From Chionis minor (taxonomy: Eukaryota > Chordata > Aves > Charadriiformes > Chionididae): a stretch of DNA of 64,000 bases. The stretch lies in NCBI GenBank assembly GCA_013398295.1, contig VZSF01001139.1, positions 18,334-82,333 of the forward strand, in the 5' to 3' direction. Numbering within the stretch: position 1 is the stretch's first letter; every line of letters begins with the position of its first letter. Below, in pieces: positions 1 to 12,225 of this stretch. The position numbers and the translations under genes are program-made. The notes below the pieces were generated by a model. It worked only from the letters and a program-made list of their open reading frames with translations. It did not search any database and had not been told where the DNA came from.

Positions 1-1506
1 GACAAGCTTGAATCCAGTTTGCTGAAAACCATGAGCTCCTCTAGAATGGGGATGTGTGGAAGTGTGCAGCTGCTTGTGTGGATTAGAATGCAAGGTCACT
101 GTATCCATGGCACTCTGACAGCTGCAGCTCCAGAAGCTGTTGTCTCAGTACACTTGGGGATACACAGATGAGGAGGTTCACCTGGCTGACAGAAAAAGCC
201 TTTATGAATCCCACCACTTTGCTGGGTTTTTTGCTTGAGAGCGTAAGTCACAAGAAGGAGCAGTGAGCAAGGCTTTGTTAAGTGCAATGGCATGCATACT
301 TGGTGGAGATTGATTCTTCAGGGATATTCCAGTTTCCACAGTCTCTTGAGCAGTTTTGGGAATTGTCTAGGCACTGTTTACTACAGTCAGTCTAGTAGCT
401 ATCTCCCCTCCCAGCTCTGCAGAAATATTCTGAGGTCTTGGCTGTACACTCAAGACCCTTGTCTTCTTATGGCCATGTCGTCCTGTGCAGCAGCTATTTG
501 CAAAACACTCTGACAACTAGACAAGACATGTTCATATGTACCACAAGATGCACAACACACAAAAATAAGGCCAAGAAAGGGTTTTGATCTGTACATAAAT
601 GCACTGAGAACTGTCAGGAGGACTTTTCACAGTTCATACTTAGTTGTGATTATGAAGAAATGTGTGAGTCCCTCCAACAGAAGGAAATCATCACATCTCC
701 TCCCCCTGAGAAGGCAGTTCCAGATTGTTTGCAGGTTTGAGCTGCGGCAAAACTGTATCAGCCTAAGTATGAGTGTATTGGAAGCCAGCTTCAGGATCAA
801 ACAGATGTGCCTTACAGCCTTCTTGGTCTAAAAGGTATGTGAACTTTATCTTTCTTGGGTTTAGATTCTATACCTTTTTATTTTATTGAAATTGTTATAA
901 CCTTGTGGTTTTGGAGTGGGAAACTGAACCACAGATTCTCATTTTCTAGACTGTGTCATATAATTAGTGCACTGCTGGTATTGGGTTTCAGCAACTATCA
1001 CTTTTGAGAGCTGACAATATCCTTACTCAGACCAAGGGCCTGAGATGTTACTCTCATCTGAAAAGAGCTGTTACTTTGGAAGGAGAATAAAAAAAAAACA
1101 CAACCAAAAATGCCAACAACCAAAAACTAACCCTGAACAAGACTAGCTCAATTAAACCCTCAAACAAAACAAACTAAGGTAACAGGCAGTCCACTTGTTC
1201 ATTAAAAGCAATAAAACATAAGTTCTGATTACCTTCATTTTGACTGCAGATGGACTAGTCAGGTTCCAGTTTTGGGAGATAAAGTCCATAGTTGAGCAAT
1301 ACTAGCAAGAAGAAGCTTTTTGTTTTCTTATGATACTACTGCTGCATCTTTCAGCATACTTGAAAAGGCATCTCAGCTAAACAGTTACTGAGAAGAGACA
1401 GAGCAGCAGCATTCCACATACACCTGACTTTAAAACTCCCAGCTCTGTCTGGCTCCAGGCTTCCAGTGTCTCCAACAACATCCAGCTGTTTCCAACCCAT
1501 AATAGT
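1..1506. other. unassigned sequence
   Basis: No gene, repeat family or RNA was recognised. The ORFs here are short and show no family motif. An A-rich stretch lies near 1088-1100. Confidence 0.4.
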
Positions 1507-1805
1507 AATCATAGAATGATAGAATGGTTTAGGTTGGAAGGGATCTTAAAGATCATTTAGTTCCAACGCCCTTGCCGTGGGCAAGGACACCTTCCACTAG
1601 ACCAGATTACTCAAAGGCCCCTCCAGCCCGGCCTTAAACACCTCTACAACTTCTCTGGGCAACCCGTTCCAGTGCCTTACTACCCTCGTGGTGAAAAATT
1701 TCTTCCTAATATCTATTCTAAATCTTCTCTCTTCCAGTTTAAAACCATTACCCCTTGTCCTATCACTAAATGCCCTTGTAAAAATTCCTCTCCACAACAA
1801 TAACC
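1507..1805 (-). mobile_element. CR1 LINE fragment, 3' end
   Basis: The + strand starts with ATCATAGAATGATAGAATGG followed by TTTAGGTTGGAAGGGATC, the reverse complement of the conserved avian CR1 3' terminus. The element is therefore on the minus strand with its 3' end at the low coordinate. About 300 bases of the ORF2 end and 3'UTR remain. It is 5'-truncated near 1805, where the telomere-like repeat tract begins almost at once. Confidence 0.93.
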
Positions 1806-1849
1806 TTCTGTAATCCCTCTCTGCTTAAAAGCTGGCACTCCATAACTCT

Positions 1850-2230
1850 GACACCCCATCACCCAACACGCTGCAACCCTCACAACCCATAACCCTGTCA
1901 TCCCAAAACATCAGCCTATGAGAACCCTCAAAAACTGTTAGCCCAACACCCCTAACCCAGACACCCCACAACACAAGTACACTGTTATTCCAGTACCCCA
2001 TCACCCTGAAGCACTGTGCACTAGCACCCTGCAAACCCCAGGATCCCCTAACCCTAGCACACTGCAGTCGCAGAAGATGAAAAATCAGGGTGACAGGCTT
2101 ACAGGGTTGGGGGGTTGGGAAGATTAGGGTTAGGGGCTAGGGTGAGGGAGTTAGATGTTAGGATTACCTTTTCGGGTTAGGGGGCTAGGGTTTGGGTTAG
2201 GTTTCTGGTTTAGGGTTAGGGGGTGTAGCA
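1850..2230. repeat. degenerate interstitial telomere-like repeat, C-rich then G-rich
   Basis: From 1850 to about 2065 the + strand is rich in diverged CCCTAA-type units (for example CCCTAACCCTAG near 2046 and CCCTAACCC near 1950). After about 30 unrelated bases the strand bias flips, and 2095-2230 carries TTAGGG-type units (GATTAGGGTTAGGGG near 2125, TTTAGGGTTAGGGGG near 2210). The units are heavily mutated, so the tract is old. This may be a subtelomeric remnant or repaired-break insertion; the origin is inference. Confidence 0.8.
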
Positions 2231-4760
2231 GTCATGGTCATGACCCAGTGAGGGTAACCAGATCTGCTGGTGTGTAAAGATCATGATCGTGGGGTTCTCA
2301 GGACATGGAGGCTTACGTTTCTGAGAAATTCTTCATTGCATATTGCTACAAATGAACTATTAGTAAAAAAATGATTGGGAGGTTCTTGAAACCTAAACCA
2401 GATGCAGCTCTCTGGGATATGCTTACATTCTTCATTCATTGCCCTTTCTATGCCCTTACTTCTGAGTGACTCTGTACAACACCACAGCTGTACTGCTTTC
2501 TGAGAGCAAAGTGGACTTGACATCCCTTCTGGTACTGCCAGATGAAAGGCAAGATGTTATGTTATTGTTGTCCACTTTCATTCCTGGCTCCATAGTATGC
2601 TTTAGTGACATGGGTGTAGATCTAACCCTGTCACTTTGCAATAAATCAACCATTTCCTTAACTTTTTGCAAAACCACACCAAAAAAAAAACCAAAACCCA
2701 AATTACAAAAAAACCGATTCCATTAATGACTTTCAGGTTGGAAGTGCCCTGACCTATAGTTTCTACAGGTGTAGACCTGAAAGTCCAGCCTGGAGGCACA
2801 GAAGTTAAAAGTGACTCATATTGGCTTCATCAGCAGTTGTGGCTAGTCTGGATTCAAAGGCCTCTGCTTGGTCCAAAAAGTCATCTTCGCTCTGTAAGTG
2901 CCCTGTGCTGTCCCCACAGCATGGGCTTTCTCACTTACTGTCTTTTTCCAGCTACCATATGCATTCTTCATTTGCAACCTGCAGAGTCAATTACTGTCCC
3001 CCTCCATTGATTTCCTGTGTCATTGGGTTTCATAAAATTCTTCAGGTGGTCCTGAACACAAACACATAAAGGTGCAGGTGCACACTGTCAGTATAGCTGA
3101 GCCCAGGAAGCTTCTAAGGGTTTGCTGCAGAAAAAAACTATCCAGCCCACTAAGTGCACGTTCAGTGATGAGCAGGGATATGTCCCAACTCCTGTTGGCA
3201 GAGGTTCCCACCCTGCCTTAGTATCATTCCTATGTTAGACAACTACTTCATTGACAAGACTCAGCCTTTCTTCCCACTCCCTTCTGAGACCATGGGCTTT
3301 CTGAGCCTCTATGGTTTGAAAGGAGCATCAAACAGCTTTGGGTTTCTCCTGGGGCTGTTTCCTTTCTTTCCTGGACATCTACTCATGCAGGACTTGTCAG
3401 AAAAACTGTGTGCCCATAGTTTCTGACTGTAAGAGCATTTAAGGAGGAGGGGAGATGGAGCAAAGTGTTCTCTGTTTGTGGTTCTCTCAACTCCTGCCTG
3501 CTGCTCTGGGGGAGGCCCAGTTGCTGCAGCATCAGGATGCTTGAAATCTTGAGAAGTCCAAGCTCCTTTAAGAGGTGGAGCAGATGGAAAGAGTTACAGC
3601 ATATAAACATACAAGTTAATGATTTCCATCCCCTTGCTGGCATGCTTCAGTTGTGGCTCAAAAGGAGTATTTCTGTTTTGTGTCTGTTTTCATCTGTGGC
3701 CCCTTTGGGTTCCCCTGACTCCTGTAGATAACAGAGTTTTCCATGGCTCCTGCTGCTGTGAGTCCCTGTGACTGTTTTCCCTCCCATGCCCAGCAATGGA
3801 GTTAGATGATGGGGAGGGGATGAAGGAGGCACTTGTTCATTCCCTGCTTTGTTCCTTCCCCAAGCAGAGGAGAGGCTTTCTTCCAGGGTCCAAGGGACTC
3901 AACAGCATATGCAAATCGAACAAAAAGCTGCAGCTCCTGCACTTCTGAATCCAAGAGCAAAGGGGAAGAAACATGGTACAGCTTGGAATTTTCACAGGAG
4001 GAAGATTCAATAAATCTGTGGCTGAGCAGTCCTGCAGTCAGCTTCAGACGTGGAAGTCCATGCCTTTATTGTTTACCCAAGTTCTCACATCTAAGGATGC
4101 TAAGGCCTGCCAACAAGCATTCGGGAAGGGGCTATTCCTGTGACTGCTGTTAGAGCTTCCCCTTGAGGCAAGGTGCCCATTCTCTCCCAGACCACTTCCC
4201 CCATGATTAGTAGTATTAAGATTAGTAGTATCAAGCAATGGCTCAAATGATCTCATGGACCCAGGAGGGTGAGGATGAAGCATGAGGGTAGAGGACCCTG
4301 GTAAGAATGGTCAAGCAAATTAAAGTCTATGGGTGCCCTCAGACCTGTTCCTACACAGTTTCTTAATAGGATCCTACTTGCCAGTGCCCTGAATAGGACA
4401 GTCCTCCCCTCTGAGACCTGGTACCTGCACTCTGCTGCTCTCCTTCCTCACTCCCCTCAGGAGATGAGCCTCCACTATTTAATGAGCGCTGCAACCAAGG
4501 CTGACACTGCGTTTCACATCCCTGACCTGCTTCTCCCTCTTTGCAAGAAGCAAATCCAGGTGAGCATCTGACACCTGTGCTAACACGATGGACCCACAGA
4601 AACCTGTGGGACTATTTGCAGTCTGCAGTGTCATCTTCCTGTGAGTGTCAGGGTGATTAAAGTCCTCAAAGGTGATGTGGAGTGATTGAACTGGACTTGC
4701 TTGAATAAGACTTTGTCCCCTTCCTCACTTGTTTTTGTCTCCTACCATGATGTCACCCTA
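2231..4760. other. unassigned sequence
   Basis: No recognisable gene or repeat family. ORFs up to 106 codons (for example 3833-4153 on +) have no motif I recognise, and several overlap one another on both strands, which is typical of chance ORFs. A T-run/A-run area near 2660-2710 is low complexity. Confidence 0.35.
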
Positions 4761-4960
4761 ACTGGGCTCTGACCATCACCCACAAGGGCTCACCCAATCT
4801 GTTGCCCAACCCACAGAGTCTTCTCTACAATTCTCTATACAAACAGACCACTCCTGTGCACTGAGAGCATCCCCCTCCTGATCTTCCCTTCCTGTTTCTT
4901 CTGAACTCTGTATGCATCCATTCCAGCACCCTAACCTGTGTAGCCTTGTCGCAGAATGGA
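4760..4960 (+). repeat. segmental duplication unit A, left piece
   Basis: The text around 4785-4960 (ACAAGGGCTCACCCAATCTG, then TCTCTATACA, TGATCTTCCC and TATGCATCCATTCCAGCACC) matches 10260-10365 in the same order with clear divergence. It is the left end of a tandem duplication whose two copies were later separated by LTR and CR1 insertions. Confidence 0.65.
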
Positions 4961-5057
4961 AGTATTAGGCAGAGTTATGATTTAGCAGCAGCTCAAATTA
5001 GTGACTTGAGGTAGATCAGGAGGTTGAATTTTTAGAGCACTTAATCATTAACTGATT

Positions 5058-5560
5058 GTCCTGGTTTGAGCAACACAGGACTAATTTCTAATGCTTGGGA
5101 AAACTGTATTTGTGTAAGACTCTAGTGTCTGAATTTGTGGAAATATTTACTTTATAGCCAGCTATGGTGTGTGGGTCTCAATGTCTCAGTGTTTTCAAGC
5201 TTGACAGGTGCAGGGATGAGGAGGAGCGAGACTCAGGCACTTGACCCAAGCTGCCAACAGGATTATTTCATAACACAAATGTCACATTCAATATAAATTT
5301 GAAGGTTTGCTGACAAGTTCGCTCTCCCTATAGTTGACTGAGTATAATCATTGTACAGTATATATGGGTATTGGGATTAATATGGGTTCTTTAGTGCTAG
5401 TACTGTAAAATATCTAGTTCTATCCTATTAAATCTGTTTATCTTTCAGCCCCGAGGTTTCCTTGTTTTCTTCCCTATTCCCCTTCCTGGGTGGGGAGGGG
5501 TCACATCAGGTGATCTAGTTGTCTAATCAGGTGATGTTGATCAGGTGATGTTGTCTAAAC
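5058..5560 (+). mobile_element. avian ERVL-type LTR fragment
   Basis: It begins with TGTCCTGGTTTGAGCAACAC, a start typical of long terminal repeats of avian ERVL-like elements as I remember them. It sits directly left of a second LTR-like block and interrupts the segmental duplication unit. No coding remnant is visible. Boundaries and family are approximate. Confidence 0.5.
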
Positions 5561-5570
5561 AACAATAAAT

Positions 5571-6570
5571 TGTCATGGGTTTTCTCAAACTATAACAATG
5601 ATTTAAAGATTTACAAAGTGATTTAACTAAATAAATGAACAGCAACTTAATTACAGATTCAAAGATTACAAGATTCACACTAACTTACTATAAGTTATTC
5701 CAAACCAACATATGTATGTGTGTGAGCAAAAGCACAGATCTCAAATCAATATATAGATAAGCAAAGCGTATAAGCACATGCACACACATACCCCTACACA
5801 CACACACACCCACCGGTTAATGACCAGTGAGATCAAAGATCTCTTAATATTGCACAACTCTATCGAGTCAGCACTTTCCCCTTCTAACTCCTATACATGC
5901 ACAGACAAGTGGAACATCCACATATAAAGCTAATGCGTATCTATCATAAATTTATAAATGTTGAGGTGGATGAAAGAGAGGCTAGCCTATAATTAAAATT
6001 TCCCTTTTTGAGTTAGAGTAAATACTCACAATGCATCAGCATTCCGCAGCAGGCAATAACTGAGGCTCAAGAGGGACTCTTTTGCCCTGGTCTTCTAGTC
6101 CTGGAGGTGTTTGCCTGAGCAGCATCCCAACTCAGGGGAGGTACTGGCCACAGCCCGCTGCGATCCAGAAGAGCTCAATGGGTCTGTACTAGAATCACTA
6201 CTTACAGGGTCCGAGATAATTGACTTTCATCAGGGACTTTTCCACTCTGGCCCAGTTTGGACAATGGAGCAGTCTGATACTTTCCATCTGTTATGCAAGC
6301 CCAGGACTTGCTAGGACTTGTGGTCCTGGTACCCCGCCCTGTCTGTTCACAATCCATATGTTGCCAGAAGTGATAGATTATAGTTATTATCTTCAAATGG
6401 TAGGGCCATGAGAACCAAATACAAGTAAGGGTTTGCCATAGTGTTCTGGTCCATTGCTCTCCACCCTTTCTTTCTTTCATGTTAGACCATTATGTATCAT
6501 TCTGGTCATTGTATTATTATGTAGCGTAGGTGTGGAGGAAATTGCATTAAGTACCAAGAGGCCTAAGAGT
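5571..6570. mobile_element. LTR-element block, same family as 51950-52385
   Basis: It opens with TGTCATGGG, an LTR-like terminus. It contains a CA-rich microsatellite (about 5778-5812) and, from about 6105 to 6545, sequence that reappears inverted at 51950-52385 with few differences, including CTCTGGCCCAGTTTGGACAA and GCAAGCCCAGGACTTGCTAG. Two dispersed inverted copies of a non-coding block support a mobile element, most likely an LTR. No open reading frame of retroviral type was seen. Confidence 0.6.
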
Positions 6571-6689
6571 CAGGGATGGGCAAGGGAATTGCACCACCAC
6601 AGACCTGTCCCACTACATCCCAGAAGGTATTTCATCAATGTCACAGCACGCAGGGCTCTAGCTCCTCCTCTGTGTGTGCTCCAGGTTGT

Positions 6690-8280
6690 CAGAAGATTTG
6701 CAGAGGGTGTATTTGGGTGTATATTTGTCCTGCATCACCAAAGCAAAGCTCAGACTTGTCACAGATCTTCCACCCAAGATGTCGCGCAAGGAAAAGCTTT
6801 CCTTCAGAGCAGAGACATGCTGGAGTGGATGGCAGATGGCAACATGAGGATTAAATGAGGGTCTCGCAGCACAGGAAGTCCTAGTGTCCCCAAGGCCAGA
6901 GAGAAACTGGTCTGGGCTATGCAGCTCTGGCAGGAGAGGGCTCCACTATCTGTGGTGTCTGCAGCCCCAAAGGCCTGTGATGGACATGAAGGACAGGAAG
7001 GACAAGGTGCTATCAGATTGTCTCTTAGCTCTGACGTGCTGTGATCCAGGCCTGTTCCTTGACTGTATCATCAAAGGGGGTGAGTAAAGGATGGGGCAAG
7101 AGGACCAGCAGAGTTTAAATGCACAGTCTCAGAAGTAGAGGTGCTGGAATGATGTCCTTCTGCCTGAATCCACTGGACAGGTATGGTACAAATGCATGCT
7201 TACTGCAGTGATGGGAATGTCATTGGCCCACAGGTATCAAAGCTGTCTGCAGTGCCCTGGGTTGACTGTCATGGACACACTCTGAATGAATATTCTTTTC
7301 TGGTTGGTCCCTGCCAGGCACATCTTTCAGTTTTTCTGGAGTGCCTTGGCATTTGAGGTAGCAGAACAGGCCTGTATTTGGAAATTACCTTGAGTAGCTG
7401 CCCTGATAACCTGGTCAGAGTTAGAACAAACCCAATTTTCTTTTCAGCAGTTTTTATTTTGAGTTAAGTCTCTACTAACTGACTGCACTCTCTGAAATTA
7501 ATGGTATGTTTTTCAGACAGTGTCTGCTTCTAGAGTGGTAATGTCTGATGTTCGTACTAAGGAATGGTATGCAGAGAGGCTTATACATATTCCTGTAACA
7601 ACCAAAGCCAGCTAACTTTGTTATGTACCAAGTGTGAGGGCCAGAAGTGCAAGAGCATAAAGGACTCATGCCTGTGGGGAGGAGCTGAGTCTCCTCCTGA
7701 GACTACAAATACAGAATGAGATGCCTCAAATACCTCATCTGAATCCCCCCTTCCCTCAGCAGCGGTAAAGGAGATTCCTCCCTGTCCCTGTGAGGATATC
7801 CTTTCTATGGACTGGCGGAGAAAAGGTGATTTTCATTCTCAACTCTTTTCCTCGTAAGAGAAATGACTGTGCTAGAAAGACGTGCAGGAAAAGTACTGGA
7901 AAACTGTCCCCAGCTGAGGGAGCATCAGTGATTACTTCAGTCTGTTTCAAAGTAGGAGCCCCAGGGACACCTTGAGGGACCACAGAGCTGGACAGATAAG
8001 GTGACACCTTGGTCTGGTCCTCTGATTCTCAGCTGGGCTGGGCTTCTGGGACAGAAGCAGCTCATGATAACTATGCAGTGCAATGGAAAGACAGCTCTGC
8101 TCAGGAATATCTCCCCTGCCAAGCTTAGCAGGGCTGAGGGCACCGTCTGCAGGTGACAAGCGGAGATGAGAGAGCAAGATGTTAAAGGATGAGTGAAGCG
8201 TGAAGACAACTTAGACCTCACTGGAGAAGAAACCTTCAGACCCCCTGTCACAATAAGTCTGGCAGCAGGGCAACGCAGGT
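6690..8280 (+). repeat. segmental duplication unit A, right part
   Basis: This block is collinear with 10450-12220. Matching anchors include the sequence around TTCAGAGCAGAGACATGCT (6805; compare 10541), GGCAGATGGCAA (6830; 10571), TGATTACTTCAGTCTGTTTC (7928; 11851) and AGACAGCTCTGC (8088; 12010). The copies differ by many substitutions and indels, so the duplication is old. No gene was recognised inside it. Confidence 0.7.
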
Positions 8281-8400
8281 GGGGATGCCAATGGGGTCCT
8301 CTAAAGTTGGCACATCCAACAAGCTGCGGGGCCCACTGTCTCCTATGTAATCTGTCATAGTGCCCAGACCCTTCTCCTCATGGCACTCCTTAGCCGTAAA

Positions 8401-9962
8401 ATAGAATCATAGAATCAGCCAGGCTGGAAGACACCTTTAAGATCATTGAGTTCAACCATCAACCTAATGCTGCCAAAACCATCACTAAACCTTGTCCCTC
8501 AGCACCATATCTACATGTCTTTTAAATATCTCCAGGGATGGTGATTCCATCACTTGCCTGGGCAGTCTGTTTGAATGTTTAATGACCCTTTCAGTGAAGA
8601 AATTTTTCCTAATATCCAATCTAAACTTTTTCTGGCACAACTTGAGGCCATTTCCTCTTGTCCTATCACTTGTTACTTAGGAGAAGAGATTGTCCCCCAC
8701 CTCTCTACAACCTCCTTTCAGGCAGTTTTAGAGAGCAAGAAGGTCTCCCTCAGCCTCCTCTTCTCCAGGCAAAATAACCCCAGTTCCCTCAGCGACTCAT
8801 CAGGAGACTTGTGCTCCAGATCTCTCACCAGCTTCATTGCCCTTCTCTGGACACACTCCAGCACCTCAGTGACTTTCTTGTAGTGAGGGGCCCAAAACTG
8901 AACACAGAATTCAAGATGGAGCCTCACCAGTTCTGAGTACAGGGGAACGATCACTTCCCTAGTCCTGCTGGCCACACTGTTGCTGATCCAGGCCAGGATG
9001 CTGCTGGCCTTCTTGGATACCTGGGCACACTGCTGGCTCATCTTCAGCTGGCTGTTGACAAACACCCCCAGGCCCTTTTCTGCTGGGCAGCTTTCCAGCA
9101 ACCCTTCCCAAAGCCTGTAGCGCTGCATGGCATTTTTTGTGGTACAAGTGCAAGACCTGGCACTTGGCCTTGTTGAACTTCATACCGTTGGCCTCAGCCG
9201 ATTGATCCAGCCTGTCCAGATCCCTCTGTAGGGCCATCCTGCCCTAAAGCAGATCAACACTCCCATTTAAATTGGTGTCATCTGCAAACTTATTGAGGGT
9301 GCACTCCATCCCTTTGTCCATGGAGAAAGGTATTGAGAGAGATATTAAAGAGAATTCTCTCCAATACCAAGCTCTGGGGAACACCACTTGTGACTGGCTG
9401 CCAACTGGATTTAACTCCATTCACCAACTCACCAACTCTTTGAGCTTGGCCTTCCAGCCAGTTTTTGACCTGGCGAAGAGTATACCTATCCAAGTCATAA
9501 GTAGCCAGTTTCTCCAGGAGAATGCTGTGGGAAACCATGTTGAAGGCTTAACTAAAGTGCAGATAGACAACATCCACAGCCTTTCCTTCATCCACAAAGC
9601 TGGTCACCTTGTCATAGAAAATCAGTTTAGTCAAGCAGGACCTGCCTTTAATAAACCCATGCTGATTGGGCCTGATCACCTGGTTGTCCTGCATGTGTCC
9701 CATAATGGCACTCAGGACAATCTGCTCCATAATCTTCACCAGCACCGGTGTCAGATCCTCCTTCCGGCCCTTCTTGTGGATGGGTATCACAATGTCGATA
9801 GGTGCTAATGTGCAGTCAGCTGGGACCTCCCCTGTTAACCAGGACTGCTGATAAATGATTCAAAGTGGCTTGGTGAGCACTTCCACCAGCTTCCTCAGTA
9901 CCCTCAGGTGGATCCCATTTGGCCCCATAGACTTGTTCATGTCTAAGTGGTGTAGCAGGTCA
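8401..9962 (-). mobile_element. CR1 LINE, long 5'-truncated copy with broken ORF2
   Basis: It starts at the 3' terminus (AGAATCATAGAATCAGCCAG on +) and extends about 1.55 kb upstream through the 3'UTR and the reverse-transcriptase part of ORF2. Minus-strand translations in several frames show RT-region pieces: YTLRQVKNWLEGQAQRV in 9290-9538, and IPIHKKGRKEDL plus QHGFIKGRSCLTKL in 9548-9790. A complete CR1 carries these in one frame; here they are split by frameshifts and stops, so the copy is dead. Confidence 0.93.
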
Positions 9963-9964
9963 CT

Positions 9965-10212
9965 CACCATCCAACCTGGCCTCGAAGACTTCCAAATATG
10001 GAGCATCCACAACTTCCCTGGACAACCTGTTCCAGTGTCTCACCACCCTCACAGTAAATTTCTTCCTAATATCTAATCTAAATCTACTCTATTTCAGTTT
10101 AAAACCATTACCCCGAGTCTTATTACTACAATTCCTGATAAAAATCCTTCCCCATCTTTCCTGTAGGCCTCCGTTAAGTACTGGAAGGCTGATATAAGGT
10201 ATCCTCAGAGAG
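9965..10212 (-). mobile_element. second CR1 fragment, missing its 3' terminus
   Basis: The + strand reads CCAACCTGGCCTCGAAGACT onward, the same CR1 3' region seen at 1610-1800 and 54910-55130, but without the ATTCTATG terminus. It abuts the 5' end of the preceding CR1 copy in the same orientation, so either one inserted next to the other or both belong to a rearranged element. Confidence 0.85.
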
Positions 10213-10234
10213 TCTTATCTCCAACAATGCCATG

Positions 10235-12225
10235 CTAGGTGGCCTGTCCTCTGACCCTCACTACAAGGGCTCACCTGACCCGTTGCACATCCCATAGAGA
10301 ATCTCCATATACATCCTGACTGATCTTCCAAGCCTTTCTCTCCTATACCTATCCATTACAGAACACCAGTTCTGCAAATTCTCCTACCGTGCCCTGGCAA
10401 TTATTCCATTGATTCCAGCTTCTCCTGTCTGTGCCACTGACTAAAGGCACTGGTATACCTCAGTTTTGGCACCAGGCCCAAGCTTGCTATGAAAAAGCCT
10501 GTTACCAAGTGCCAAATACCATGCATAAACAAAGATTTTGCTTCAGAGCAGAGATGTGCTACCATAGATGGCAGATGGCAATGTACAGCTGAAAAAAGGT
10601 GTGCACAAAGAGAGCAAATCCTGCTGTTCACCAGGACAGAGAGAAATATGTTTTGCACTCTGTGATGTCTCTGCAGGCCCAGAAGGTTTGACATAGAGGT
10701 GAGATGATCTCCAGGAAGGACAAGTGCTGCTGAAAACATCTTTGGGTATGGAGATCCTTTGACCCAGAATACTGTGAAAATCATTGGCCTGTTCTTTGAT
10801 TGTATCGTGCAGGGGATAACTAAAGCATGTGGGAGAAGCACTGCCTGCACATACTGGATGGGGATGGGACAGGCTTTGCCTCACGGCAGTGGTGCAAATA
10901 AGTTACTTGCTCATAAGCACCATATCTGTCTGAAATGATCTGTGGTATCTGTTGTGCTCTGCATGGGGATTGCTGTTCATAAGTGCCGTGCTGCCCTTGT
11001 CAGCAGTGTGCTCCAGTTGTGGTGGATGGTTTTCATACCTGAATTGCAACTACAGGCCTGTACATATTCAGCAGCTGGAGAGGATTAGGTGAAGGAAGGT
11101 AGGGGTGTCCATGAGAGTACTGGCATTATAGTCACTAGACAACTAGTAAATACAGGTAATGGAGAAGAGAAAAGGAGAGACAGAGCACTTTTTCTCCCTG
11201 GCACAAGACTTAATTTGGTTAGTTGAATACCTCTACCAGTTGCCCTGAACATAAGGATTATGTTCATAATAAGGATTAGGGACAGGTATGCTTATACTAA
11301 ATGTGGGCATCTGCTGTCGTTTCACTGGGCTGAAGAGATTTCCCATCAGCCTCTATGCGTCATCCCTTAGAATTGCTCCATTAGAGTTTGTAGCTACCTG
11401 CGTATATTTTGGACCACTTCCTGCCCCTCAAATGTTACCAAGTGTTTGCATGTCAACAACTCACTCCTGACCTCTATGCCCATTAATAAGCATGGAAGCT
11501 GAGCCAAGCAGTTCACATGCAAGTGCCCATTTTGTGCATAACTGAATTGAGGCAAGAGGAATCTCACCCCTGTAGGTTTGTGGCAGGCTTTAGAGGGAGC
11601 TGAGTGCCCTTGCAGCCTAAAGACTACAAAGCCAGGATGAGATACATTGATGGACTCAGCTGAGTCCCTTCCCTCAGCACAAGTAAAGGAGATCCCTTCT
11701 TGTCACTGCATGGGTGTCCTGTCTAGTAACAAGACAATAAAAGTTGACTCTGACCTGAATCAGAATCAGTCAGACCTGACTCTGTCTCTGATAGGGATAA
11801 TGATACATCTGGAAATAAGTGTCTTTCCTCAGCTGAGGGAGGGAACATCAGTGATTACTTCAGTCTCTTTTACAGCAGGTTCCCCTGGAGCCACATGGAC
11901 ACCTCAAGGGAGCCCAGGGAGGGCAAAGAAGGCTTTGGGCTGGCGCTCCTGAGCTGGGACAGGCTCCTGGGATGCAGGCAGCTCATGGCAACCTGGCAGC
12001 ACTGTAGAGAGACAGCTCTGCCTTGGAGCATCTCCTCTGCAAACGGCAGGAAGGCTGAGGGAACTGAATGGATGTTGCCAAGGGGAGACCAGGAGCGTGG
12101 AGGGAAGGCAGTCTAGGGTGGAAGGACAGAGGTGAAATCACTGGGGGAGGAATCTTCTCAGCCTTTCACATGGTAAGTCTCTGGCAGAAGGGCAAGGCAT
12201 GTGAGTAACCTGGAGGGGTGTCCTA
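10235..12225 (+). repeat. segmental duplication unit B
   Basis: This is the collinear partner of 4760-4960 plus 6690-8280. It lacks the LTR block present in unit A, so the duplication predates that insertion. Matching segments are strongest at 10460-10850 and 11600-12220. No coding gene was recognised. ORFs such as 10401-10850 on minus lie across the duplication but have no equivalent open frame in unit A, which argues against their being genes. Confidence 0.68.

Noticed and set aside
4588..4640. Short hydrophobic ORF ending at GTGAGT, resembling a V leader
   Set aside because: Phase would be 2, not 1, and no V-like exon with an acceptor follows within 500 bases.
9272..9808. 178-codon ORF on the + strand
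   Set aside because: Antisense of the CR1 RT region; the coding strand of the element is minus.
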